Assembly: GCA_039545355.1 (NCBI GenBank)
Contig: BCJJ01000016.1
Location: forward strand, 930,001 to 994,000
Length of the DNA stretch: 64,000 nt
Direction of reading: 5' to 3'
Source: Trichosporon coremiiforme
Lineage: Eukaryota; Basidiomycota; Tremellomycetes; Trichosporonales; Trichosporonaceae
Notes under the pieces: generated by a model
Seen by the model: only the letters and a program-made list of their open reading frames with translations
Databases searched by the model: none
Told to the model about the DNA's origin: nothing
Shown: one piece after another, positions 21,313 to 32,865 of the stretch
Layout: every line of letters starts with the position of its first letter
Position numbering within the stretch: the first letter of the stretch is position 1
Program-made: the position numbers and the translations under genes

Positions 21313-22122
21313 ATGGAAGGGCGGCAATAGCGAAACACCGACTCGCCAAAGTTGCATCAACAACAACGACCCCTTGAACACCTTCCAACAACCATAACTG
21401 TGAACTGGCCGGATATAGCCGAAGACTCAGAGCTCTTCTTCCCCTACTTGCCATCCTCTGCCTGGCTCATTCCGACCTGCCCGGAGAGCCGCTCACTCCC
21501 AGCTCCCGCAGCGGTTCGCATCCCGGGCAGCGCCTTCGAGCTGCTCAAGCAACTCGACGCCAAGTTCTACCCCCACATCATCGACATCGTGCTCGATGAA
21601 CTCGTGACCACCCACAGCGGAACGGCCCGCCTAGTGTGCAAGGCCTGGTGCAAGCGCGTCGACTCGGAGTTGGCCAACTGGTTGGCGGTGGACACATGCG
21701 TTCCGGGGATAAGGGATCAGCCAGCGCTCGGTCCCTTTGAGGCCTGTCCAGAGCCGTACTCTTGGGGAATCGTAGCCTCCCGGAATCCGACTATCGTGTA
21801 CCAACGACAATCCATATGGCACATTCCCGACGCCGACTATCACCGCGAAGTGCAGGACTTGCGAGATATCCCGCTGGCGCCTGCGGTCCTCGATATCCTG
21901 GATCCCGTCGATTGGGTGTACTGTCCTATCAAACTACCGCCGGCCGACACTGCGCGTTTCCAAGTTGAGAGGCATAGAAGCCTTTCACTGGGTTGCGCAG
22001 ACCTGTGCCCGCATACGCGCCGCATCATTTTCAGTGACGAGGCTTACTCGAACGACCGTGCGCGTGCGACTCCGGCACTGGGCATCGACTTGAAAGGGGG
22101 TTGGCGAGCACAGTTGGGTTGA
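21313..22122 (+). pseudogene. F-box-like protein, probably broken
   Basis: A 256-residue frame (21352-22122) contains no Met at all. Residues such as FYPHIIDIVLDELVTTHSG and LVCKAWCKRVDSELANWLAV resemble the F-box-like helices (hydrophobic PHIxDxIL..., then CKxWxxRVDxxLA) of an expanded family in Trichosporon-type yeasts. The only in-frame upstream ATG with good context (21313) is followed five codons later by TAG (21328-21330), in the same frame. The C-terminus stops about 90-100 residues short of what a leucine-rich repeat type F-box protein would need. Either the start lies in an unseen exon or the gene carries a nonsense mutation. The family assignment is weak and by resemblance. Confidence 0.45.
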
Positions 22123-22254
22123 CATGCACTTCAGTCGGCAGACCCTCTGCAATGATAGCATGCAATCACACAGCGTGGTGCATGAGCGATCCTCAAGCAA
22201 TCATGTGGTCATGTCCCATCTACCAGCATGAAAGTGATTAAGGAAGGGTTGATC

Positions 22255-22500
22255 GGAGACAATGTTGTAGGTAGAGACGACGCCGTCGTAGTGATCACCG
22301 ACGACGTGGTATGAACCGACGACAACTGGGTAGGAACCACGGACAACCTGTGCAGGAACAACGCGATCTTGGCAGCTGCATTCTCGGAATCCCACAACAA
22401 CACGACTTCGATGTCGTAGACAACAACAACAACGTCATGTTGTCGCTGCTTACGACGACAACCGGGTTGTTGCAGGCGACAACAAAATCGGGTTGTCGTA
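22255..22500. repeat. degenerate GACAAC/GACGAC-rich tract
   Basis: Scattered copies of acaac, gacgac and gacaac occur over about 250 bases, including acaacaacaacaac near 22424 and paired cgggttgt phrases at 22462 and 22490. Looks like a decayed simple repeat; no function inferred. Confidence 0.5.
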
Positions 22501-22889
22501 TTGGCTACGACCATCTGAGCCTCGCTGTGACACTGAACGTCGGGGAATGCCGAATGTCGGTCAATTCCACTATGGGTCGGTTGCCGTTGTTCGTGTGTCG
22601 TGTACACGACACAGAGACTTCAGTCGACGATATCCTGTGTCATGCTGCTCGGACACAATAGCAAAGTAGCTCTACGTACGTCGTGCAAATCGTGACACAG
22701 CTTGAGGATTCTTGATCCTCGAGGCTCGATCAGGGCCTGTATTGGTCCACGGCCCTGCGCATGCTGCGCATGAGATGCCATGAGACCTCGCTGAGCGTCG
22801 CATGCTATGGTAGCTCTATGCTGTCTCTATATCCAAAGCCACAAGATGACTCTCTGGTCCGGGGAAGGAGCGTGCAGCAAACGGTCGGG

Positions 22890-22925
22890 AAGGGCTAGCG
22901 TTCAATCAAGGGCTAGCGTTCGATC
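22890..22925. repeat. two-copy 18-bp tandem repeat
   Basis: Unit aagggctagcgttcaatc (22890-22907), followed by a copy with one change (22908-22925). Confidence 0.7.
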
Positions 22926-23653
22926 TCGGGGATCGCAGAGCAATATCTCGGACAACGGTCACCTACCTCATGTCATGTGCGATCGAACAGCGACAGATCA
23001 CGGGGCACGCTATTCCGAAACGCTTCCGAGTCAACCGACGCGATTGTCTGAGTGGGCCCAGCGCTGGGGCCGCGCTGCTAGAGGCGACCCCACGATCTCA
23101 TGACGAGCACACCGAGCGCCCCTCTGATCCTCTGACCCACTGTCGCCGAACCTGCTGCGCAGCAAAGCTCCGCTCAGCTGCGCTACGAACTAAGAGCTCT
23201 GCGAGAATTCCAACATACCCACATCTCGGTCCCCCGTTCCGAAGTGCCGCGCCTCGGTCATGACGTCCGAGGAACGTGGGCTTGGAGCCCAGGGTTTAAG
23301 GTTTGAACGTGACATTCCTTCTGCGCAGGCCGCACGCGGCCGCACACCTCGATCATGGAAAGCAAGGAGGGAGCAGAGAGTGCCCGTGGCGTCGGGTTGG
23401 GCTTAGCAGCATGCATGCATGCAATTGAAGGTTTCGATCATCTGATATGCCGAACAGTCTCCTGCAGCTCTTGCTGCGCTGTGAAGGCGAAGGGGGACAT
23501 CAGTGCGAACAAACAAGGTTCGATTCATGAGCAGGGAAGAATGTTCACATGATACCCGGTGCGGGGGAACCGCGCCGTTCTCTCGCGTACCGATTGTCAC
23601 TCTGAGACGATCTCAGCGAAGAGCGCCGCATTGGTTAGGAGCAGGTTGCATGT

Positions 23654-23660
23654 TATATAA
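23654..23660 (+). promoter_or_regulatory. TATA box of the GST gene
   Basis: TATATAA 55 bases before the ATG at 23715. Confidence 0.5.
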
Positions 23661-23714
23661 GCCGTACCAGCCGAACCATCTCCGCACGACCAGAGTTCGA
23701 ACCATCTTTCGACA

Positions 23715-24542
23715 ATGAGTGCAGTGCCGCCTGAGGACGATTACGAGGGGCCGCCCTACATCCTGTACGGTCACCCGTACTGGCTTGTGCGTTCAACAAG
23801 ATTCCCTACGCTAACCAGCAGGACTTGCAGCGTGTACTGGCGATCATGCAAGTGGGCGGTATGAGCCAGGAGCAGGTTCTCTTCATCCCTACGATCACAG
23901 GCAACATGTGGGAAGACCTGAAGCCCGGGGAGCCGAGCGAGATGGAGCCGTTCAACGACAAGCGGCCCCAGCTCGTCGACAAGGAGCGCAACCTGAGCAT
24001 GTTCAAGGGCCGCGCTATTTGCCGCTGTGCGTAACCTTTCATCAGCCAACCTGACATGCAGACCTGATGCGGGATGGCGGTTCCGACCTGCTGCCGCCTG
24101 ACGACGACCCCGGTGCCTACATGCGCTTCGAGCAGGCATGTGCTGTCGAGGTCAGCGACTTTGACCCCGTCGCAAACGAACTCATCGATGAGGCCGAGGC
24201 CAAGGCGAACGATTTGTACGAATGGGCGAAATTCTTTAGCTGACAGAAAAGCGACCACAACGCCTCACGATACAAGGAACTGAAGGAGGACTTTGCAGCC
24301 GTTCTCAAAGGCTACGAGCGCATGCTTTCCAAGACCAAGTATCTCGCCGGTGACAAGATGACGGCTGCAGATGTGTACCACGTCCCCTGTATCCGCGCTC
24401 TGAATAAGGTGAGCGTCATGAGGGGTGTAGGAGCATGAGACTGACGGTCCAGCACTCAGACACTATCCCGACGCTCAAGGATAACAAGAACGTGAAGCGG
24501 TGGTGGGATGAGCTGGCCGGGTTGGAAATCAACTTCTTCTGA
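23715..24542 (+). CDS. glutathione S-transferase-like protein
   Basis: Soluble detoxification enzyme with a GST fold. The N-terminal domain starts PYILYGHPYW and ends MFKGRAICRYLMRDGG, the usual E/KxRAIxRYL site of the GST N-domain. The C-domain shows EQACAVEVSDFDPVA and YERMLSKTKYLAGDKMTAAD followed by VYHVP, a close match to the phi/theta-like YExxLxxxxYLAGDxxTxAD block. Five exons are needed. Intron 3 (36 nt, GTACGA at about 24212 to GAAAAG) removes an in-frame TGA at 24241; its first AG lies two bases from the branch point and must be skipped. The last intron is 24410-24453. The N-domain is shorter and more diverged than usual, so substrate class is open. Confidence 0.82.
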
Positions 24543-25226
24543 GGCGAAGGCGTCACAGTGAGCGCAATGGCTGGAGAGAGCGATTTCAACGAGACAGTCC
24601 GGGTAGAGATATGCGAGGTTTCTTGTACGAGGGATGAAGATTTCGTTGTTGAGCCTGGATTCGAGCCCAATACGGGCCACTGAGCGAATGTCAAGCGAAT
24701 AAACTGAGACATGGTAAACCATAGAAAAGCACAACGATGGAGGAGGGGAAGGTGCCGAGGGCAAGGTTGCGGCCTGCCTGCTCGACGCTCGCATCACGTG
24801 ATTCATCGCTCCATCCTCTTTCGTAACGGCTGTTAACTTGCATGCAGTCGAGCTACGGCGGTCCAGAAAGTCGTCGTGGGATAAGAGAGTCAATGTAAGC
24901 ACGCTTAGTGTCGATCAATGTTGGTAGAGGTGTAGTTGACAGTGACAGCCGGAAGAGCGTGATATCGAACAGACTGACGCCATAGGTCGAATGATCAAGG
25001 CGGAGCCCCATTGGTTTCTCACGGCGCACGGCACGTCGGGTTGCTTCTCTCACCGTACGCCGGGTCGCCCATGCTGGCTAATCATAGGACGAAGCGGGGT
25101 TCAAGATGAAAACCCCGAGGACGTCACCATCAGCCTCCGAGTCCCCAATCACTTGCTCCGAGACCTGTGTCCGATCTTGAATCAGGATCTTCTCAGTTCG
25201 TCAGAAAGGATCGACAAAAACAAAAA
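24543..25226. other. intergenic between GST and MCR1
   Basis: 3' region of the GST gene and promoter of MCR1. A string like a T arm (gcctggattcgagcccaa, near 24655) does not extend into a tRNA fold. Nothing else recognised. Confidence 0.45.
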
Positions 25227-26415
25227 ATGCTCCTCTCCCGCGCTACCCCCGCCCTCCGCGCCTCGTCGCGCCAGTTCGTGAGTCATCTTCCTTCTCTCCA
25301 TGCTGACTCTCAGGCGCGCTTCAACTCGACCCAGGCTGGCGCTGGTGCTGGTGCCCCCAAGAAGGAGCCCTCCAGTGCGTATCCGCCCTACCCTTTGAAT
25401 GCAAGATCCCGCTGACATTCGCAGACTGGGGTATGGTCTTCTCCGTCGCTGGTGTCGCCGGTCTCGCCGCCTACGCCTACATCAGCCGCACTGAGGGTAA
25501 GTTAACAGTGTTGCGCCATTGTGACTAACGGAGCAGCTCAGAAGAAGAAGGCTGCCGCTGCCCTTCCCGCCATCCCCGGCCTTGACCCCAAGGGCTGGAC
25601 CTCGCTCACTCTTGAGGACGTGAAGCAGTACAACCACAACTCCCACGTCTTCAAGTTCGACTTCGAGGGTGACGACAAGGACCAGAAAACTGCCGGTCTC
25701 TCCGTCGCCGGCTGTCTCCTCGTCCGCAGCCCTACCGGTGAGGCTCAGGTCAACGACGACAAGGGGAAGCCCGTCATCCGCCCCTACACCCCCGTCTCTG
25801 CCCACGACGCCCGCGGCCACATCGAGCTCCTCATCAAGGAGTACCCTGTAGGTTTCCGACGGAAGGACGCTCCGCTGACTCAATCAGACCGGAAAGCTTA
25901 CCCCTTGGCTCTCTAGCCTCAAGCCCGGAGACAAGGTTCTCATGAAGGGCCCCATGAAGAAGTACCAGTACCAGTCTGGCAACTTCGACCGCGGTGTCTT
26001 CGTCGCTGGCGGCTCCGGCATCACCCCCGCTTACCAGCTCATCGACTACGCTCTCGAGAACCCCGAGGACAAGACCAAGTTCACTCTCCTCTACGCCAAC
26101 GTTGAGGAGCAGGACATTCTCCTCCGCGAGAAGTGGGACAAGCTCGCCAAGGCTCACCCCGACCGTCTCCAGGTCGTCTACTTCCTCGACAAGCCTCCTT
26201 CCAACTGGAACGGCGAGTCTGGCTACGTCTCCAAGGACAAGATCGAGAAGTACTTCCCTGCCAAGAAGGACGGCGAGAAGGTCATGGCCTTCGTCTGTGG
26301 ACCTCCTCCCCAGGTCGCCGCTGTTGCCGGCCCCAAGGATGGCATGAAGCAGGGTGATGTCGGTGGTGCCTTCAAGGATCTCGGCCTCACCTCCGAGGAG
26401 GTCTTCAAGTTCTGA
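25227..26415 (+). CDS. MCR1: mitochondrial NADH-cytochrome b5 reductase
   Basis: FAD-dependent reductase that passes electrons from NADH to cytochrome b5 or to antioxidant partners at the mitochondrial outer membrane or intermembrane space. Five exons; introns at 25278-25313, 25375-25424, 25497-25536 and 25848-25887. The N-terminus MLLSRATPALRASSRQFARF is a mitochondrial presequence, followed by a membrane anchor MVFSVAGVAGLAAYAYI. FAD site RPYTPVS, flavin/NAD site GGSGITPAYQLI and NADH-binding FVCGPPPQV are intact. Ends VFKF, as usual for Mcr1. Length is normal (about 330 residues). Convergent with DAD3. Confidence 0.95.
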
Positions 26416-26508
26416 TTGACTAGATGCGATAGAAGCGGAGATCAGATGCAAAATACATTACAATACGGATATTGGGGTTGTGGTATGGTACAATGTGGAG
26501 TGGTGTTG

Positions 26509-26566
26509 GTGATCGAGTAAGCCTAGGAAGGTCGAGTAAGCCTAGGATGATCGAGCAAGCCGAGGA
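26509..26566. repeat. three-copy repeat of an 18-19-bp unit between convergent genes
   Basis: Unit tgatcgagtaagcctagga occurs three times with small changes (gatcgagtaagcctaggaa, gtcgagtaagcctaggat, gatcgagcaagccgagga). It lies in the 3' space between MCR1 and DAD3. Confidence 0.75.
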
Positions 26567-26579
26567 TGGCCAACCGTGC

Positions 26580-27069
26580 TCATCGCATGATCGTGCTCTC
26601 CTCGCCGTCCCACTGGTCGTCCCAACGCTGCTGGAGGCTGGCGTCGCTCTGGTGGTACTGTTCGACAGTTCGGTCCTCCTGCTCTTCCGCAGCCTCGGCT
26701 TCCGCCTCGAACCTGCTCTCCTGGAAAGCCATGAAAACACTGGCACGATACTGATGTCAGCTCGCAGTGTCCGACCGCCAAAGCTTACGAGCGTCAGAAC
26801 TAGCTTCATTTTCCTCTCCAGCTCCCTCAAATCCACAAGGAGTTCTGTGTTCGGTTTATCAGACGTCTCCCGTGCAAGCGACGCAATCTTGAGTGTCAGC
26901 TTGATACAGCGATATGTGTAGCTCACTCGTTTCAGCTTGTCGGCCAACTTGGCATACTCCCACAGCACCTCCGACTCGAGCGGAGTCAGTTGAGAGTGGT
27001 TGGCACTAAGCCGTCAGCTAGCGGGCTACGACGCTCAGCTTACTATGGGTTCACGGTGGCGACGGACAT
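26580..27069 (-). CDS. DAD3: DASH complex subunit Dad3
   Basis: Small kinetochore protein of the DASH/Dam1 ring that couples chromosomes to microtubules. Exons assemble to MSVATVNPYANHSQLTPLES, then EVLWEYAKLADKLKR, ASLARETSDKPNTELLVDLR and LERKMKLVLTLYRASVFMAF. The LTPLExxVLxEYxxLAxxL start and the DKPTxxLLxxLRxLExKxxLVxTL block are the Dad3 signature. The C-terminus (EAEAEAAEEQEDRTVEQYHQ on to TIMR) is an acidic extension beyond the short yeast form. Introns are 30-40 nt with CTGAC branch sites; the first splits codon Y9. Starts 223 bases from URB2, transcribed away from it, so they share a promoter region. Confidence 0.9.
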
Positions 27070-27292
27070 GGCGGTGTGTGCGTGATGCATCGTCGCCGGG
27101 GCGATTGTTGACACCTTCCTCGTCGCGTCGCGGGGAGGCGGACATTCCGTCGCAGCCCGTGTTTTGGTCCCGTGATTGTTGTTCACCTCCACCGGCGAAG
27201 TTCTCTACGAGCTGAAATTTCAGTGCGGTGAGCGTCATATCCGACCCAAACCTCCACCACCCGCGCCGACCTCCCGATACGAGCATCCCACG

Positions 27293-30200
27293 ATGCTGAC
27301 CGGCTCTGCGCTCATCAAGGCGCTGAAAGCGCCGAAGGAGGACCCGAACCAGCGCAAGATCGACCTCGCGATCGAGGCGTGGAACAACACCAACGTCCTC
27401 ATCCCGAGGAAGGCAGAGGTGCTGGCCGATTGGGTGCTCGAGGCATGGACGCGGTCCAAGCCGGGACCCAGCAGCCCTCTCCTCGACCCTAAATACCACC
27501 AGTTGCTGATCGATGTCTATCCCAGCTGCCCCGTTGTGCCGACCGCCCAGATCGGCCTCCTATCCGGCTACGTCCAGTCTGTCGCCAAGGCGGAGACCTG
27601 CAGCCCGGGACTGGAACAGGTCGTCGGACAGAGCCTTCCTCTGCTCTTGCGAGGACAGAAGGCTGAGTCGTGGGCGGAGCAGTGGGGAAAGCTCGTCGAT
27701 GTGCTTGCGAAGAGGGAGCTTGCGGTCGGTGCCCTCCGACCAGTTGTTGAGCTCGTGTGTGACCAGCTGGCGGCGTCTCTCGCCGGTAGTCCGAACTCGA
27801 AGAAGGTGCGTAGCTTTGATCCTCTTGCGTGGAAGCTGACCTCAGATCACGAACTCGCTCCATTCTCACCTCCCTGCTTACGCTGAGGCGCTCTACAACC
27901 ACGACTCGTTGCGCCCGACGCTCCAGGCGCTCTCATCAACACTCCTCTTCCCCGTACCGGTGCTGCAGACAGTCGAGCCGTTGAAGGTCGCTGTCCGTGC
28001 TCTCATCGGAGAGAGCTCGGATGCCGAGGCCGGTCCATCGAATTCGAAGCTTTCCGATCCTCGACCGGTCCTTGCCGCCATCCCGCATCTGTTCTCGGCG
28101 TTCGTCGACTCGACGCTCCACAACCGGTATACGCTCTACGGCAAGACGTCCAGCGACCGACCAATCGATGTTATCGTCGCCGACCGCGTGCGAACTGCCA
28201 TTATCTCCGGCATCAGCGCCTCCCTCGATCTCGTTAATGGTATTGAGGGTCAGCTGAAGATTGACTCGAGTTCAGCTCCGTTGCCCCAGGCGATCTGGAC
28301 GGCGCGACTGGCTCTCTGGCGGAGATTGCAGGAGTGGGGAGGATATCTGGAGTCGGACAAATCGGCGAGTGACCTTGTCACAAAGGCAGCGCGGCAAGCC
28401 TCGGCGGCTCTCTCACAGTACGGAGCGTCGGAGCCGAATGCCACGGATGAGGGAATCGCGGGCCCGGTTCTGCGGACATTGACAGCGCTCGAGCAGCTGG
28501 ATCACGACCGAACACAGCTCGACACGAGTGTGCTCGCCTGGTGTCTCGCCAGCCCACCGCGAGTACATGTCCCTGCTCGCGAGCTGCTCGCCGCGCTCCT
28601 CAAATTCCACTCTCTCACCCACTCTCTGCCGAAGTACTTCGACCTGACCGTCGTGTCGCTCGAGGAGCTGTTCGATGCGAAGCTCCCTCAGGAGGCTCTC
28701 GATGCGCTCTACGTTCTGGTTGCCACCGGACCGTTGGTCGACAAGACCTACCAGTCCGAGCTGTCTGGTGCCGTCCGGTTAACCAACCTCGGTGGACGGC
28801 GGGGTCCCACTTGGGCAAGTCTGCTCAGCGAAATCTCGTCCCACGTCACCTCTGCGCTTGAGGGCAAGCTGGACGCTGCATCCGCACGTTTGGTCGGCGA
28901 GCTCAGCCGTCTGGCCAAGATTGTCCTCGACGCTGGTGCTTTCGCCAAGCCTGGTGACGGGGAGGTCGAGGCTGCCGTGGGACAGACGGCGAAGGCCTTC
29001 GAGGTGCCGCCGTCCGACGAGGAGCGCCCGAAGAAGAAGCGCAAGAGCAACGCCGGCGGTGACGACGCTCTGGACTACGTGAATGCTGCCAGGCTGCGTG
29101 TTGCCCGAAGCGCCCGGCTCCTAGGTGCCGACGTCCACGTTGCCGGCGCTCTCGCCGAGTCCAAGTCGGCACTTCCGGAACTGAGATTCGAGACCGTGAG
29201 CTTATACCCATCTTTCTCAACTAACGGCAGTTTGAATATCTGTATACCTCTCTCGCGCTCAGCCCGAATGACTCGGAGGCTGTCGACACCGTCCTCGCCA
29301 CTCTCGACCACAAGTCTGTGCCGTGGACTGGGCGGGACGCTAGTGTCAAGAAGGACTCTCTGGCCGCCGCTGCTTGGACCGTCGTCGCTGAACTCGGCAT
29401 CAGTGTACTCGATGCCGCTGCCAACCAACAGCAGCTGGAGAAGCTTGCAGAGATCATTTTGAGCCGAGCGCAGCCTGTCGAGACGGCTGGCGAGTTCTCG
29501 ACGCCAATGGCCCTGGCCCACATCCTCTCCACAGCTGAGACGTGGGAGCTGCCGAACCTGCGCTCTGCCCTGCTGAAGGCGCTTGTTGGCGCCTCTACCT
29601 CGAAGGGCAGCGCCACCGGCGTTTTCACTGTGCTGACTGCCTGTCCTGCGCAGTGGCTCAGCAAGGGTGCGCGTAACCAGCTGCTGACGGCCGCATACCA
29701 GCTCGACGCGGACCTGAAGGGCGAGGAGCGCGCCGTTGTACGCTCGTGGCTCGCTCGTCTTGCCAGCATTGATGTCTTTGGCCCGCTCGACTACGACACG
29801 ATCAAGACGCTAGACAAGACGTCCGAGGGTTGCGAGGCGGAGACGACTGCCCTTCTTCAGCTCGCGTTCACTCACTTCATCAAGCAGTTCGGCACCGACC
29901 CGAAGCCGCTTGAGAAGCTTGTCAAGTCCGCCTCGTCGTACCCCTCCAAGAGCTTCCCGACGCGACGCACTGTGCAGACGCTCCTGACTTGTCTCTCCTC
30001 TGCTTCGCTTGACCGTCTCGCCAGTCTGAAGGACAAGCTCGTCGGTCTCGAGTCCTCGGTGCGCAAGACGCTTGAGCCTGAGGTTAAGGCGGCCCTTACC
30101 AACCCCGAGGACAAGACGGAGCTGTTCGCTGTCTGGCGCGCATTGGAGACCTACAGCCGCTGGGTGGGTGTCAAGACAAACGACACCATCGGCCGTGACC

Positions 30201-31273
30201 TGCTTCGATCCCTCCTCGCCAACCCGTCCACCGTCAACCCCGAGCTCGCGGCAGCTGCGCTCGAGCTCAGCAGCGGCTTGGATGTGCTTGCGGCTTACAT
30301 CGTGCTGCCGTGCGATCTCGACCAGGCCATGGCTAACTGGGCCCGCCGTCTCGATGCCTCCGCATACTCCGAGGCGCTCGACTCCCTTGTTCCCCTGATC
30401 CAAGCGGGCAACGACCTGGAGAAGACCCGCGCTCTGCGTGTTGTGCGCATCCTGCTCTCCGTCCCCGTTGAGGGCTCCGGCCGTGTGATTGTCACCGCTC
30501 TGCCTTCGCTTCTCCTTGCCGTGGACTCGGCTTCTCGTTCGAGGTCGCCGGATGTGCTCCAGGCGGCCCTCGAGGTGCTGAATGCGCTCACGAGTGACCG
30601 TATCGGTGTCGTTCGCGGCGGCGACGTTGCTCAGATCCTCTCCACGCTCGCGGCCGTCATCACGCCTGACTCTGAGAAGGCTGCCGCCCCGCGACCGGAG
30701 CTCTTCGCTCTCGCTCTGGCACCCGTCATCGCCCTCGTCCGTCAGCGTCCCGAGCTGCTTCCGCCATTCCTTCCTGCTCTTGTGGGTCTGCTCGCTGGCT
30801 TCTTCTCCCTCCTGCAGCGCCCACGTCTCTCCGGATCCGCTGCTGCTCAAGCCAAGGCTCGCGCACGCCAGCCGTACTGGGTTGCGGGCGAGGCTGACAC
30901 CGACGCGCACCTGCTCGCCCGAGCTCTCACCGCCCTGGCGGCCGCGAAGGTGAAGCAGGGCGAGGGCGCTGAGGTGAAGTCCCTCGCTGCCCCTCTGGCT
31001 AAGCACGCCCCCGCTGTTCTGGTCGCTTACTCGCGCTCCGCTTCGGATGCGTGGTTGGGTCTTTCGCCGCAGGTACGCAAGACGCTCGAGCAGGGATTGT
31101 TTAGCGTGTGCGACATCGTCACTGCTGGAGGACGTGCGGACGGACGAGGAAGGGAAGGAGAGGGCGTCGGCGTGCCCTTTGGCCTGGGAGAGGGCAACGG
31201 TGAGGCTGAGTGGGAGGTGTGGAGGAGGCTGTGGACGACATGGAGCCAGAAGAGATACACTGGACGCGGATAG
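27293..31273 (+). CDS. URB2: ribosome biogenesis protein Urb2/Npa2-like
   Basis: About 1,300-residue nucleolar protein of the Npa1-Npa2 complex that acts in early 60S (27S pre-rRNA) assembly. Three exons; introns 27806-27845 and 29196-29230 keep frame. It is helical and repeat-like throughout, with a basic patch EERPKKKRKSNAGG near residue 570 that may be a nuclear signal. The C-terminal region carries the Urb2 signature: LAPLAKHAPAVLVAYSRS, QVRKTLEQGLFSVCDIV and, at the very end, EAEWEVWRRLWTTWSQKRYT. Length fits the family. Two large antisense frames (29810-31006 and others) are shadows. Identification rests mainly on the C-terminal block. Confidence 0.8.
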
Positions 31274-31792
31274 AGGCTAGACATCATGTATATTCTCATT
31301 GCATTGACACGTCGGGCGCAGCCGTATTGACGACGTAAGAGTGCCAAGATCCTCCATTTGAAAAGACGATTTCCTATTGTCGACCTTCACTCAATTGTTC
31401 CTCATCAACATGCTTACGCTCTACCAAAGAGCCGGACTGTCGCTGAAACGCGAGGTGGTCAGGTCGTTGACTTGTGCCCACGCGGGGAGGAGGTCGGCAA
31501 TTAAGACACCGATATCCTCAGACCGATTACCTTACATCAGCGATGCGTCGACGGAGGAAGGCGGCGTCACTCAGCGGGCGCTGTCGACGGAGGAAGACGA
31601 CGTAACTCAGTGGGCGCTGCGACCTACGCAATACACACACCGCCTCGCATATGAGCATCATCGCGCCATCTCTTCCAGTTGCACTGCTCGCACCTCCTCT
31701 CGTCCGTTCCAAGACTTAGGAGTCAGTCCTGACTGTATAGTGCCATTCTCTCCCACTCCTTCTTCCTCTCCGTCGCCGACCACCAGACCACC
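31274..31792. other. intergenic, promoter of the lactonase-like gene
   Basis: Contains the 36-bp tandem repeat (31547-31618). Otherwise pyrimidine-rich 5' leader sequence before the ATG at 31793. Confidence 0.45.
31547..31618. repeat. 36-bp tandem duplication in a promoter
   Basis: Two adjacent 36-mers, both starting gtcgacggaggaag and ending gggcgct, differing at four bases. Lies 175-245 bases upstream of the MBL gene. Each copy carries a GT[C/A]ACTCAG core that could be a regulator site. Confidence 0.8.
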
Positions 31793-32865
31793 ATGACCGA
31801 ACCCCTCGTTGCAACTGGAAGCGGCACCTGCGATGTCCTCATGTTAAACAGCGGCGACCTGCCGCAGACAATCAAGGCCGATTGGATCGGAACGCACGAG
31901 GACGACGCCGTCGTGCTCCCCATCCTCGTCTTTGTCATCAAGCACGAGGGCAAGTACTACCTCTGGGTGAGCTTACAGCCCTGGCAGTCAAGCTAACGCG
32001 CAGGACCTAGGTACGCGGGCCGACTTTGCCTCCTCCCTCGACCCCGCCATTCTGGCCCATCTCAAGCGTTCTCCCCCCACCCTCCACCGTCCCGAGCTTC
32101 CCAAAGATCTGCCCAAAAACCTTCAGCCGCTGAGCGGCGTGTTCATCTCCCACTACCACTGGGATCACTGCGGTAACCCTGCAAGAGTGCCGCCGGGCGT
32201 ACCCGTGTGGGTCGGCCCCGGCACGCTCGAGGGTCTCGAGAAGGGCGGTTTCGGAAGGCATGTCGGTCCCGCTACGCCCGAGGTCAAGGCTCGCATCAAG
32301 GAGATTCCCGAGGGCGACACGGCCGTCTGGGGATACAACCAGAAGGGTTGGGATGTGTTCGGCGATGGAAGCTTCGTTATGCTCCCTGCACCGGGGCATT
32401 GTGCGGGGCACTGCATCGCCGTAGTGCGCGTGCAGAAGGATCCGGACGCTTGTGAGTGCCTCTTGCTCTATGGATCTCTCAGCTGTGTGTATTAGCTGTA
32501 CGTAGCTGACATCAGACATTGTGCTTGGATCTGACAGCGGGCACTCGCGCGCTCTCTACGAGCCCTGCCCCTGTCACCATGCTATTGCTGACTTTGGCCG
32601 GCTGCCCCTTCACTCTGACGAGGAGGCGGCTAAGCGTAACCTCGCCCGCCTGGCCAAGATCCACGCCCGCGACGACTCGTGGATCATCGTCGCGCACGAC
32701 CGCGAGGTGAAGGAGGTAGTGCCCGAGGAAATTTGGCTCGGGAACTGGCGCGAGAAGGGATGGAAGGACAAGGTCGGCCAGCTCAGGAAGGACGAGGCGC
32801 TCATCGACTGCTGGGCCGACAAGATGAAGCCGCAGAAGGTCGTCGGCGAGGAGAGCTACGAGTGA
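31793..32865 (+). CDS. metallo-beta-lactamase fold hydrolase, lactonase-like
   Basis: Zinc hydrolase of about 323 residues, three exons (introns 31967-32003 and 32452-32515). Metal site ISHYHWDHCGNP is the HxHxDH motif. LPAPGHCAGHCIAV supplies the next His and VLGSDSGHS the bridging Asp. No signal peptide or mitochondrial presequence. The general layout, with VLPILVFVIKHEGKYYLWDL before the zinc site, is that of the AHL-lactonase/quorum-quenching-like MBL group found in fungi. It stands in the same direction as an SDR and a carboxymuconolactone decarboxylase within 4 kb, which suggests lactone or aromatic catabolism. Substrate unknown. Confidence 0.85.

Larger units (their letters stand above)
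22123..23653. other. 1.5-kb intergenic region with simple repeats
   Basis: Holds the GACAAC-rich tract (22255-22500) and a duplicated 18-mer (22890-22925). No coding exon recognised. Confidence 0.4.

Noticed and set aside
24212..24247. In-frame TGA suggesting a GST pseudogene
   Set aside because: A 36-nt intron with good signals removes it and keeps the frame.
24640..24690. T-arm-like string near the GST gene end
   Set aside because: No acceptor, D or anticodon stems can be formed around it.
29810..31006. 398-residue minus-strand frame opposite URB2
   Set aside because: Antisense of a gene with a recognised C-terminal signature; no domain of its own.
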